From Porticoccaceae bacterium (GTDB lineage: Bacteria > Pseudomonadota > Gammaproteobacteria > Pseudomonadales > Porticoccaceae): DNA of 14,983 bases. Shown piece by piece: positions 1 to 6,839 of this stretch. A program made the translations under genes and the position numbers. The notes under the pieces are model-generated. The model was not told the DNA's origin. It was given only the letters and a program-made list of their open reading frames with translations, and did no database searches. Within the stretch, counting starts at the first letter, position 1, and the number at the start of each line of letters is the position of its first letter. The stretch lies in assembly GCA_002591625.1 (NCBI GenBank), contig PCDB01000037.1, positions 20,470 through 35,452 of the forward strand, written 5' to 3'.

Positions 1-746
1 TTTCGTGTAAATATCGTGTCGGCAGGGAGTGGTCCGAGAATATCCTTACCATTTCTTCTCATCTCTCTAAGAAGGGGGGCAATAACATTTACTTCTTCTG
101 TACCCAGATGACCAGACTCTCCAGCGTGTGGGTTTAATCCACACACCATAATCTTGGGATAGGATATGCCAAATCGTTTTTGTAGTTCTCGGTACAAGAT
201 GTCTATTACCGAGCGCAACAAATGCTCAGTGATCGAGGAAGCTACAGATTTCAAAGGTAGATGGGTAGTGGCGAGCGCTACCTTCATATCTGTACTAGCT
301 AGCATCATAACAACTCGCTCCGTGTTGGTCTTTTTGGCGAGGTGTTCAGTGTGACCGCTAAACTTGATTCCTGCTTGATTAATAATGGATTTTTGGACTG
401 GTCCAGTAACGACCGCGCTGCAATTTTCCGATTCGCATGCCAGAATGGCTTGGTCTAAGCAGTCGATGACATATTGCGCATTTGATATCTCCAGCATGCC
501 CGGCACGGCTGGCTTGGTCATAGATATTGGGAACACAGCCAGCTCACCTGCGCGCAGGGGGTGAGGGGTAACAGAAATTTCACGAAGAGAGAGAGGGAGG
601 CCCAGCAGTTTGGCTCGATTAATGAGCATGTCTGGGTCGGCAAATGCTACCAATTCGTGATCTGAACCATTTTGAACGGTCTGAATTGTTATGTCTGGCC
701 CGACGCCTGCAGGCTCTCCTGGTGTTAAAGCGAGGCGAAGCGTCAT
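1..746 (-). CDS. pdxA: 4-hydroxythreonine-4-phosphate dehydrogenase PdxA (3' end cut by window edge)
   Basis: This is the NAD-dependent, metal-dependent enzyme that oxidises 4-phosphohydroxy-L-threonine in pyridoxal 5'-phosphate (vitamin B6) synthesis; it is cytoplasmic. My translation from the ATG at 746 begins MTLRLALTPGEPAGVGPDI, the PdxA N-terminal signature. It continues with VTGPVQK, GHTEHLA, ATTHLPL and CGLNPHAGESGHLGTEE. The histidines of ATTHLPL and NPHAGE correspond to two of the three metal ligands known in E. coli PdxA; the third (YHDQG motif) lies beyond the window. About 248 of roughly 330 codons are present. The ATG overlaps the surA stop as ATGA, so translation is probably coupled, and I see no strong Shine-Dalgarno sequence. 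The order lptD-surA-pdxA is classic in gammaproteobacteria. Identity is very secure. Confidence 0.96.
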   Translation of the reverse strand, partial: MTLRLALTPGEPAGVGPDITIQTVQNGSDHELVAFADPDMLINRAKLLGLPLSLREISVTPHPLRAGELAVFPISMTKPAVPGMLEISNAQYVIDCLDQAILACESENCSAVVTGPVQKSIINQAGIKFSGHTEHLAKKTNTERVVMMLASTDMKVALATTHLPLKSVASSITEHLLRSVIDILYRELQKRFGISYPKIMVCGLNPHAGESGHLGTEEVNVIAPLLREMRRNGKDILGPLPADTIFTR

Positions 747-2053
747 GACGGGTTATTTGACTTGATCTCGATGAATGCTTCATCTCTTATTTCTTGAAGC
801 CAGACCTGTAGCTCTTCCTCATACTTGCGTTGCCTTAAAAGATTTTGAGCCTTATTGCGCATGATTTCTTGGCTGAAATCCTGCCGGCGTCGCTCCAAAA
901 CTTGTAAGATGTGCCAGCCAAACTGTGAGCGGAACGGAATGCTAATTTCATTTAGAGCGATCGAGTGCATTATATCTTCAAACTCAGGTACAAACATCCC
1001 TGGTGTTGACCAGCCTAATTCGCCCCCACTTAGCGCTGAACCAGAGTCTTCAGAGTATTCCTTCGCTAAAGTTGCAAATTCTTCACCATCTTCAGCTCTT
1101 GCGCGCAGTTTTTCAAGCAGATCTACTGTGCTGTCAGAATCGCGGATTTGATTAGGTGTGACTAGAATGTGACGCACAAAGTGCTGCTCTACTAATTGTT
1201 CGCCCCCGCCTCTGCGTTCATAAAGTTTAAGAAGATGATAACCGGCGTCACTTCGAATTGGCGATGAGACCTCACCGACCTCTAATTGCTCTAAAGCGTC
1301 AATAAAAACTTCCGGCAGTTGTGCAAGCTTCCTCCAACCTAGATCTCCGCCGTCGAGGGCTGTTTGATCAGATGAATGGGTTATCGCGAGTTGCCGAAAG
1401 TCAGTTCCATTCCTAGATTGCCCTAATATGTTAAGAGCCTTATCCAAAGTCGAGTCGGCATGTTCTCTATTCGCACTCATCGGAACCGCTAATAAAATAT
1501 GTCCCAAGTTTACGTCTGGAGATGTAAGGAATTTTCCTTCCTCAGATGCCAGGAAGTTATCCAATTCTTGCAGGCTAATACGAATTCGCCGGTTAACTTG
1601 GCTTTGTTGCACGCGCATGATTATCATTTCATTACGTATTTGTTCTCTAAGGCCACTAGGCGTAGAACCTTCGCGTATGGATGCCTTAACGTAATTCTCT
1701 ACGCTTAATCCTGCATTCGCGGCGACGCGGGCTATTGCATCATTGAGCTCCGCATCAGTAATCCTAATTCCGGCGTTAAATCCCAGGTTAAGTTGAAGCC
1801 TCTCAGATATTAAACGTTCCAGAACCTGAGATGATAAGATTTCTGGGGAAGGGGCTTGAGTACCTGACTGTTGGACTTGTGCATAAACAACTGACACTCG
1901 CTGATCCAGCTCACTTTGAAGTACAACGTCTTTATCTACGATTGCAACTACTCGTTCGAGAATCTGAATCTGAGAAAAGCTTTTTATACATACCAAACTC
2001 AAAAAACAAATTATCAGCCTGCCTTTAAAACTCATGCATCGTTTCATAGCCAT
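743..2053 (-). CDS. surA: Periplasmic chaperone / peptidyl-prolyl isomerase SurA
   Basis: SurA escorts unfolded outer-membrane proteins, notably LptD and porins, through the periplasm to the BAM complex. I place the start at the ATG at 2053 because AGAAGGG lies just upstream at good spacing. The frame is open to an ATG at 2095, but that start has no such site. The 436-residue product is close to the 428 of E. coli. Features in order: a basic start and hydrophobic segment ending near SFS-Q (about residue 27, signal peptidase I type); an N-terminal SurA domain opening with ERVVAIVDKDVVLQSELDQ; parvulin domain 1 at about 181-280 (LGHILLAVP to GYHLLKLYERR); parvulin domain 2 at about 291-389 (VRHILVTP to GWHILQVLERR); and a C-terminal helix. 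The start lies 29 nt inside the 3' end of lptD, and the stop overlaps the pdxA start. This is a complete gene with both isomerase domains present. Confidence 0.96.
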   Translation of the reverse strand: MAMKRCMSFKGRLIICFLSLVCIKSFSQIQILERVVAIVDKDVVLQSELDQRVSVVYAQVQQSGTQAPSPEILSSQVLERLISERLQLNLGFNAGIRITDAELNDAIARVAANAGLSVENYVKASIREGSTPSGLREQIRNEMIIMRVQQSQVNRRIRISLQELDNFLASEEGKFLTSPDVNLGHILLAVPMSANREHADSTLDKALNILGQSRNGTDFRQLAITHSSDQTALDGGDLGWRKLAQLPEVFIDALEQLEVGEVSSPIRSDAGYHLLKLYERRGGGEQLVEQHFVRHILVTPNQIRDSDSTVDLLEKLRARAEDGEEFATLAKEYSEDSGSALSGGELGWSTPGMFVPEFEDIMHSIALNEISIPFRSQFGWHILQVLERRRQDFSQEIMRNKAQNLLRQRKYEEELQVWLQEIRDEAFIEIKSNNPS

Positions 2054-4538
2054 AAATGCCCTTCTGAAGTATAGAATCGATACGTCCGTCATCACCTGCT
2101 AGCCCCTTAAATTGAATTTGAAACAAGATACTATTCCTAGCTTTAAGATCTCTCTCAGGGTACAAAACGTAATCATCCCGCCTTATGCCTCGGTGCGCAA
2201 CTATACTAGCTCTCCAACAACAGCTGTTGTATTCCAAACCAGAAAAAATTTCTAGTTCTCTACTGTTTGTAAAATCGTGATTCCAGCGCCAAACAAAATT
2301 AAGATTACTTGTAAGCGGCCAAAAACCCGAGATATCACCTTGTTTAATATTTTTGCTAGAAACGTTAATCCCCGTCTCTTTTGGGCGCCTAGTAAAGCGA
2401 TAGGTGATATTCAACAATCTTGCGCTAGAATCTCTATAGCGAAAACCAACGTTACTTTTTTTCAAGATATCTTCTTGTGTATCATATATTACCTCGCTTG
2501 TGACACGCCAGTTTTGTGCCCAATGTGCAGACATATCCAAGGCCATTGGTGACCTTGATCTTTGGAGTTCGTTAATCTCTAGTGGAGCATCTAAACTCAC
2601 CTCACGATCGGCAAGATAGATCGCCTGCGCGATACTTGCCTTGAATTTTTCTTGGCCTGTCTTTTTGTCAATAAATCTTGATGTCAGCCCAAGAGTTACT
2701 CGATTTTCATCGGCAATTCGATCGCCCCCGCTAAAACGGTTATCTCTGAACAAAAGATTGTAGGATGGTGTGAATTCGCGGGTATCAAAATCAGGGAGTG
2801 AATTTTGATTTTTATATGATGCTTTTACGTAATAAATCCTCGGCTCCAGAGTCTGGGTGATATTTTCAGTTTCGGTCAAGTCTCGTTCAAAAAATAATCC
2901 GCTTTCAACAGAAATTGAGGGTATGCTAACGGAGGGATTATCATCTTCAGCAGACATAGTTTTTAGGGAGTAATATATTTGTTGAAGACTGGCTTTGGGT
3001 ACGAAATATCCCCAGGCAAACCGCTTGTCCCAGGTCATTGAGTAGTTGAGATTGACCCGTTGACCAGAAATACGGCTCTCGTCTCCGTGTTCGAAACGAG
3101 TATACCTTTGATTAATATCGACAAGGATATTTTTAGTTGGCCTAAAGTATCCATCGACGGAAATTCTTGGCAGAACTGAGTATTGCTCCTCGATATCCTG
3201 ACTGATAACTTGGTAGTCTTCTGTTTCAATTCCAAAGCTCCAATAACCTTTTTTATAGCTTGCCATCGTAACGCGCTGAAGATGAGTCAAGCTCCGTTCG
3301 GTCAAAAATTGAGTGCCCAAATCGTTGAAATAATCGCCATCGCTTACCTTATTGAGATTGACAAAAGTTGTCCAAGGTTGTCCGACTCCTCCTAAATGAT
3401 TTATAGATGCAAGGTATCGCGTCTGTCCTGTGTGATCGGAATTTTCGGGTTTTGTTGTGACTTCTTTTCCTCCCAGATCATTGAAAAGCCACTGACCATT
3501 TAACTCCGTTTTCGCCCAGGTTGAAAGGTGGCGGAATTCGCCACCAAAGGCAGCACCGCGCTCACTGATATAGCGCGGTGTTAAGGTGGCGTCATAATTT
3601 GGAGCAATATTCCAATATATGGGTTGCAAATAATCAAAACCATTTTGACGATTAATTCCGACTGCAGGAAAGAGTAATCCAGAGGACCGTTTGTTACTTA
3701 TGGGGAATGTAATTCTTGGGAAGTAAAAAACAGGTAGGTCTTGGACCTCTAGCTTTGCACTTTTCACCGTAGCAAACCCGTCAGTCTGGTTTATTTCTAT
3801 TTGATCAGTGACTAACTGCCAGGTGTTATCATCCGGTTCGCACGTAGAATAAGTGGCGTCGTTAACAACGATTAGACCATCTCTCCTGCGTTTTAGAAGT
3901 TTCGCTGTGCCTCTAACCGCCGAATCATGCAGCAAATAAGTCGCATTGTTTATGTCCACTTCGCGGCTCGACGTGTCAATTTGAGCTTGGGTTCCGAGAA
4001 GAAGTATTCCGGGTTCTCTAAACTGCACGTTGCCCGTTAAAGAAACATTTCGGCTTTTCTGATCTATCACGGCTAGATCGCTTCTCACTTGTCGAAAGCC
4101 CTGAGATATCTGAACATCGCCCTCAAGAATTGCGATGTTTTCATTAAAAGCTTCTGTTTTACTTGCGCTAAAACGCAGGGCGGCATCTTCTGGATCAAGT
4201 TCGGAATCAGTATAATCTCTTATAGGTTCTATATATGCCCCGCAACAATTATCCGTTAATTGCTCCTTTTGGGAAGTTGACATGTTTGATTCTTCTACCC
4301 AGTCTAGATTGTTTGTGGGGGCCACTCGTGCTTCGCTCGGATCTCTATTTGCCCGGTTGCTTCTATTTGGAGGCATATATGCCTCTTCAATATTTATTAT
4401 GTTAGCACCACAAAGCCATTTACCATTTTGGTCAGACTCACAACTCCAATCAGCGTCCTGACTGAACGTTTCTTTTGCGGAGCCGAAGAAGACAAAGACG
4501 AAAAGCATTAGACTCAATTTAGCATGTTTTTCATGCAT
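2025..4538 (-). CDS. lptD: LPS-assembly outer-membrane protein LptD
   Basis: LptD is the beta-barrel of the outer-membrane LPS translocon; with LptE it inserts lipopolysaccharide into the outer leaflet. I prefer the ATG at 4538 (837 residues): GGGA lies upstream and the product opens MHEKHAKLSLMLFVFVFFG, a normal signal peptide ending near TFSQ. The frame extends to an ATG at 4571 without a ribosome-binding site. An OstA/LptA-like periplasmic domain covers about residues 120-240 (ILEGDVQISQG, LTGNVQF). It is followed by the barrel, with PVFYFPRITFPI, SGLLFPAVG and APNYDATLTPRY typical of the family. The cysteines expected for the two inter-domain disulfides are present: C33 near the N-terminus, C233 in YSTCEPDDNTW, and C773-C774 in YNSCCWRA. 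C43 and C98-C99 (DNCCGAYIEP) are additional. It heads the lptD-surA-pdxA run and overlaps surA. Confidence 0.97.
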   Translation of the reverse strand: MHEKHAKLSLMLFVFVFFGSAKETFSQDADWSCESDQNGKWLCGANIINIEEAYMPPNRSNRANRDPSEARVAPTNNLDWVEESNMSTSQKEQLTDNCCGAYIEPIRDYTDSELDPEDAALRFSASKTEAFNENIAILEGDVQISQGFRQVRSDLAVIDQKSRNVSLTGNVQFREPGILLLGTQAQIDTSSREVDINNATYLLHDSAVRGTAKLLKRRRDGLIVVNDATYSTCEPDDNTWQLVTDQIEINQTDGFATVKSAKLEVQDLPVFYFPRITFPISNKRSSGLLFPAVGINRQNGFDYLQPIYWNIAPNYDATLTPRYISERGAAFGGEFRHLSTWAKTELNGQWLFNDLGGKEVTTKPENSDHTGQTRYLASINHLGGVGQPWTTFVNLNKVSDGDYFNDLGTQFLTERSLTHLQRVTMASYKKGYWSFGIETEDYQVISQDIEEQYSVLPRISVDGYFRPTKNILVDINQRYTRFEHGDESRISGQRVNLNYSMTWDKRFAWGYFVPKASLQQIYYSLKTMSAEDDNPSVSIPSISVESGLFFERDLTETENITQTLEPRIYYVKASYKNQNSLPDFDTREFTPSYNLLFRDNRFSGGDRIADENRVTLGLTSRFIDKKTGQEKFKASIAQAIYLADREVSLDAPLEINELQRSRSPMALDMSAHWAQNWRVTSEVIYDTQEDILKKSNVGFRYRDSSARLLNITYRFTRRPKETGINVSSKNIKQGDISGFWPLTSNLNFVWRWNHDFTNSRELEIFSGLEYNSCCWRASIVAHRGIRRDDYVLYPERDLKARNSILFQIQFKGLAGDDGRIDSILQKGIYGYETMHEF

Positions 4539-4720
4539 TGCTTTCCCGCGAGTGCAGTAAAAAAATAGCATAGAGAATTTTTGCTGAGTGGTTAATTAAC
4601 TTGGTCAGCAGTGTAACCGAAAACCATTAAGATTAGTGACCCTATTTGCCCCAAATAATATAGAATGTTAGAACCAATAATAAATCAAATTTGATCTGCA
4701 GAGTTTTACCGTGACCCAAA
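4539..4720. promoter_or_regulatory. Divergent intergenic region between lptD and amgK
   Basis: This 182-bp AT-rich spacer separates two divergently transcribed genes, so it should hold both promoters. Around 4651-4670 an AT-rich patch offers -10-like hexamers on both strands: TAGAAT (4661-4666) on plus and TATATT (4662-4657) on minus. I found no well-spaced -35 partner for either; GTGACC at 4636-4641 is 19 bp from the plus hexamer, which is too far to be convincing. A perfect 12-bp palindrome lies at 4684-4695, between that patch and amgK. No convincing sigma-E type promoter was seen for lptD. The function follows from gene orientation; the individual elements are tentative. Confidence 0.5.
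4684..4695. repeat. 12-bp perfect palindrome, possible operator
   Basis: ATCAAATTTGAT reads the same on both strands and sits 25 bp upstream of the amgK start in the divergent promoter region. Its half-sites are arranged opposite to an FNR box (TTGAT-N4-ATCAA), so it is not an FNR site. A regulator-binding role is only an inference, because AT-rich palindromes of this size also arise by chance. Confidence 0.25.
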
Positions 4721-5740
4721 ATGGCCAGTTTTCAAAAAGATTTTAAAATTTGGGTGATGGATCATCTTCCTGGATCAGCATTATTGAGCGAACCTCTGAG
4801 CCTTGAGCCAATAGCTGGAGATGCGGGATTCAGAAGTTACTTCCGATTGAACACTCAAATACCTTTGCTGGCAGTTTACTCTCCTCCTCAAGAAGAGAAC
4901 AACCTGGCGTTCGTTAGGGTTTCTCATCATTTTTCTTCAGGAAAGATAAAAGTACCAAAAATCTTTGCGGTTAATTTTGAAAAGGGCTTCATGTTGCTCC
5001 AAGATTTTGGAACAGAGCTATTACAGCCATTATTAAATCTAGACACCTTACCGCAATACTATGACTTGGCTGAGGAATTATTACTTGACCTCCAATTGCT
5101 GCATCCTGGGGATAGCATTTTCCCGAATTACGGAAAACCCCAATTAATAGCGGAGTTGCAACTTTTCCAAAAATGGTTTGTAGACAAGCTTCTCATGCTT
5201 GACTTGTCCCAAAGAGATCTCAGTATCTTAGACGATCTTTTCGAGTTGCTTATTGGAAACGCAATGGAACAGCCCATAGTGATAGTCCACAGAGACTATC
5301 ATTCGCGAAATTTAATTGTCCATAATAATCAGATAGGGGTTATTGATTATCAAGATGCTGTTGTTGGTCCCATCACCTATGACCTGGTTTCGTTGCTGAA
5401 GGATTGTTATCTTTCATGGCCCGAGGAGATAGTTCGGCAAAGAGCTCTGAGTTACAAAAGCAGAGCGGTGTCAAAAGGATTAATGCGGGAGATAAAAGAT
5501 CAAAAGTTCATGAAGTGGTTTGACTGGATGGGCCTTCAGCGCCACATCAAAGTAATGGGTATCTTCGCAAGATTGTCAATACGAGATAACAAGGAGTCCT
5601 ACTTATCTGAACTCCCTCGTGTAGTGAACTATGTCTTAAGTACAACCTTTAACTACTCGGAGCTAAAACCTTTTAACCAATGGTTTTCAGAGAGGATATG
5701 TGTTTGCCTACCCAGATATCCTTGGTATTCTGGCGACTAA
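4721..5740 (+). CDS. amgK: N-acetylmuramate / N-acetylglucosamine kinase AmgK
   Basis: AmgK phosphorylates MurNAc (and GlcNAc) at the anomeric carbon with ATP, giving MurNAc-alpha-1-phosphate, the first step of the cytoplasmic recycling route that bypasses de novo UDP-MurNAc synthesis. The 339-residue protein has the aminoglycoside-phosphotransferase fold. Visible are the N-terminal family motif DAGFRSYFR (34-42), the catalytic loop HRDYHSRNL (190-198, with Asp192 and Asn197) and the metal-binding segment IDYQDAVVGP with Asp209. The strand usually written MDAPPE in pseudomonad homologues, as I recall them, reads VYSPPQE here, a local divergence of unknown effect. No clear Shine-Dalgarno site precedes the ATG at 4721; the GTG at 4711 is out of frame. 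murU follows after 20 nt, which supports the assignment over a generic phosphotransferase. Divergence from lptD matches the pseudomonad arrangement. Confidence 0.92.
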   Translation: MASFQKDFKIWVMDHLPGSALLSEPLSLEPIAGDAGFRSYFRLNTQIPLLAVYSPPQEENNLAFVRVSHHFSSGKIKVPKIFAVNFEKGFMLLQDFGTELLQPLLNLDTLPQYYDLAEELLLDLQLLHPGDSIFPNYGKPQLIAELQLFQKWFVDKLLMLDLSQRDLSILDDLFELLIGNAMEQPIVIVHRDYHSRNLIVHNNQIGVIDYQDAVVGPITYDLVSLLKDCYLSWPEEIVRQRALSYKSRAVSKGLMREIKDQKFMKWFDWMGLQRHIKVMGIFARLSIRDNKESYLSELPRVVNYVLSTTFNYSELKPFNQWFSERICVCLPRYPWYSGD

Positions 5741-5760
5741 AATCTTGTTGAGGTGTCACT

Positions 5761-6447
5761 TTGAAAGCTATGATTTTGTCTGCTGGGTTGGGTAAGCGTT
5801 TGAGGCCTCTCACGGATACAGTCCCCAAACCAATGCTCCCAGTATCAGGAAAACCGATTCTCCAGCGACATATTGAGAAATTGGTAGGAATAGGCATTAA
5901 GAATCTAGTCATAAATATTCATTGGCTTGCCCATGAGATAGAAAATTACTTTGGTTCGGGTCATGAATTTGGGGCTGAGATTCAATGGTCTAGGGAAGAT
6001 GACCTTTTGGAAACGGGTGGGGGAGTTGCCGCCGCCTTGCCAATGTTGGGTGAGGATCCCTTTCTGTTAATCAATAGTGATATCTGGATAGACCATCCAA
6101 TTCATTCTTTGGTAGAGAGAGGAATAGACCAAGAAATTGATGCTCATTTGGTTTTAGTAGAAAACCCCGAGCATAATCAGAAGGGAGATTATGCTATTGA
6201 TGACGGCACCGTTATCTCAAGGTCGGATTCAGGATCAGTTGCCACCGTTACGTTCTCGGGCTTAAGTATTCTCAGGCCTGAGATATTTAAAACCAAGAGG
6301 TTGAGACACAAAGCTTTTCCTCTCAGAGATACCTTGCTTCCATTAATAAAACAAAGACGAGTAACCGGTGAGGTGTTTAAGGGCTATTGGTGCGATATAG
6401 GAACCCAAGAAAGATATCGTGAACTATGTGACAAACACCTTTGTTAA
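5761..6447 (+). CDS. murU: N-acetylmuramate-1-phosphate uridylyltransferase MurU
   Basis: MurU transfers UMP from UTP to MurNAc-alpha-1-phosphate, yielding UDP-MurNAc and completing the recycling shunt begun by AmgK. The 228-residue product is a sugar-nucleotide transferase of the GlmU/RmlA type. The nucleotide-binding signature is LSAGLGKRLRPLTDT near the N-terminus, followed by PKPMLPVSGKPILQRHIEKL. A metal-site Asp lies in LLINSDIWID, where relatives usually read NGDIW, and the C-terminus has the substrate-side motif WCDIGTQERY. The start is a TTG at 5761: GAGGTG at 5750-5755 gives 5-nt spacing and the resulting MKAMIL opening is what the family shows. An ATG four codons in is less well placed. 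It ends the plus-strand pair, and I see no clear rho-independent terminator after it. Confidence 0.93.
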   Translation: MKAMILSAGLGKRLRPLTDTVPKPMLPVSGKPILQRHIEKLVGIGIKNLVINIHWLAHEIENYFGSGHEFGAEIQWSREDDLLETGGGVAAALPMLGEDPFLLINSDIWIDHPIHSLVERGIDQEIDAHLVLVENPEHNQKGDYAIDDGTVISRSDSGSVATVTFSGLSILRPEIFKTKRLRHKAFPLRDTLLPLIKQRRVTGEVFKGYWCDIGTQERYRELCDKHLC

Positions 6448-6839
6448 CGTCAAATTTAGATCGAAATTTTATAATCACAATTGCCTTTAATCGTGATCGG
6501 GCCAATAGAATTTCAAGCTTAATTTCACTACTCCATTGCCTATGAAGTAATTTATCTACTATGCATAAAAGTGTTCGTCGGACGTTTTCATATCTGGATG
6601 CTGGCCGTTTTTTTGGCTTGGGCATTTTGTTACAGTTTGCCGACCCACTTACGGAATATAGTAAGAATGATGCAGGGGATGCGGTGGCAAATGCCAGTGG
6701 AGTAATATCAGTTGCGGGAATAATAAGTCTAGTCAATCAAAATAAAGGTGTGGTTGTTGATCATTAGACTGTGTAAACCCTTACTCACAAGATTAATAAG
6801 GTGACCTGAGGACTTCAATCTTCATTCGCTTTAACTCAG
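6448..6839. other. Convergent intergenic gap with no recognised gene
   Basis: These 392 bp lie between murU and holA, which converge. I recognise no gene, tRNA or mobile element. On the plus strand there is a 68-codon ORF at 6561-6767 and, in another frame, a GTG-started 44-codon ORF at 6571-6705 containing a short hydrophobic run (LAVFLAWAF). On the minus strand an ORF at 6377-6736 invades the murU 3' end. None has a good ribosome-binding site and none resembles a family I know, so they are more likely chance or decayed sequence. AAATTT-AGATCG-AAATTT near 6455-6470 is a small AT-only inverted repeat. I find no GC-rich stem followed by a T-run that would clearly terminate either gene. Confidence 0.5.

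Noticed and set aside
166..354. Plus-strand 62-codon ORF
   Set aside because: It lies antisense inside pdxA, whose minus-strand translation is unmistakable; it has no ribosome-binding site and no family resemblance.
1201..1210. Repeated CGCCCCC runs in surA and lptD (also near 1020 and 2725)
   Set aside because: On the coding strand they are GGGGGCG within Gly-rich codons (for example GGG in RRGGGEQ); no regular spacing or repeat unit was found.
5673..5912. Minus-strand 79-codon ORF across the amgK-murU junction
   Set aside because: It is antisense to the conserved AmgK C-terminus and the MurU nucleotide-binding motif, both clearly coding on the plus strand.
6377..6736. Minus-strand 119-codon ORF overlapping the murU 3' end
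   Set aside because: Its C-terminal part is antisense to conserved MurU sequence, and it has no recognisable motif or ribosome-binding site; most likely a shadow ORF.
6561..6767. Plus-strand 68-codon ORF in the murU-holA gap
   Set aside because: The only upstream purine tract (GAAGTAA) is too far from the ATG, the product resembles nothing I know, and other frames in the same stretch are equally open. Kept only as part of the gap description.
6768..6839. Possible AAGATT/AATCTT hairpin beyond the holA stop
   Set aside because: The six-base stem is AT-rich, encloses a large unpaired interior and is not followed by a T-run, so it does not qualify as a terminator.
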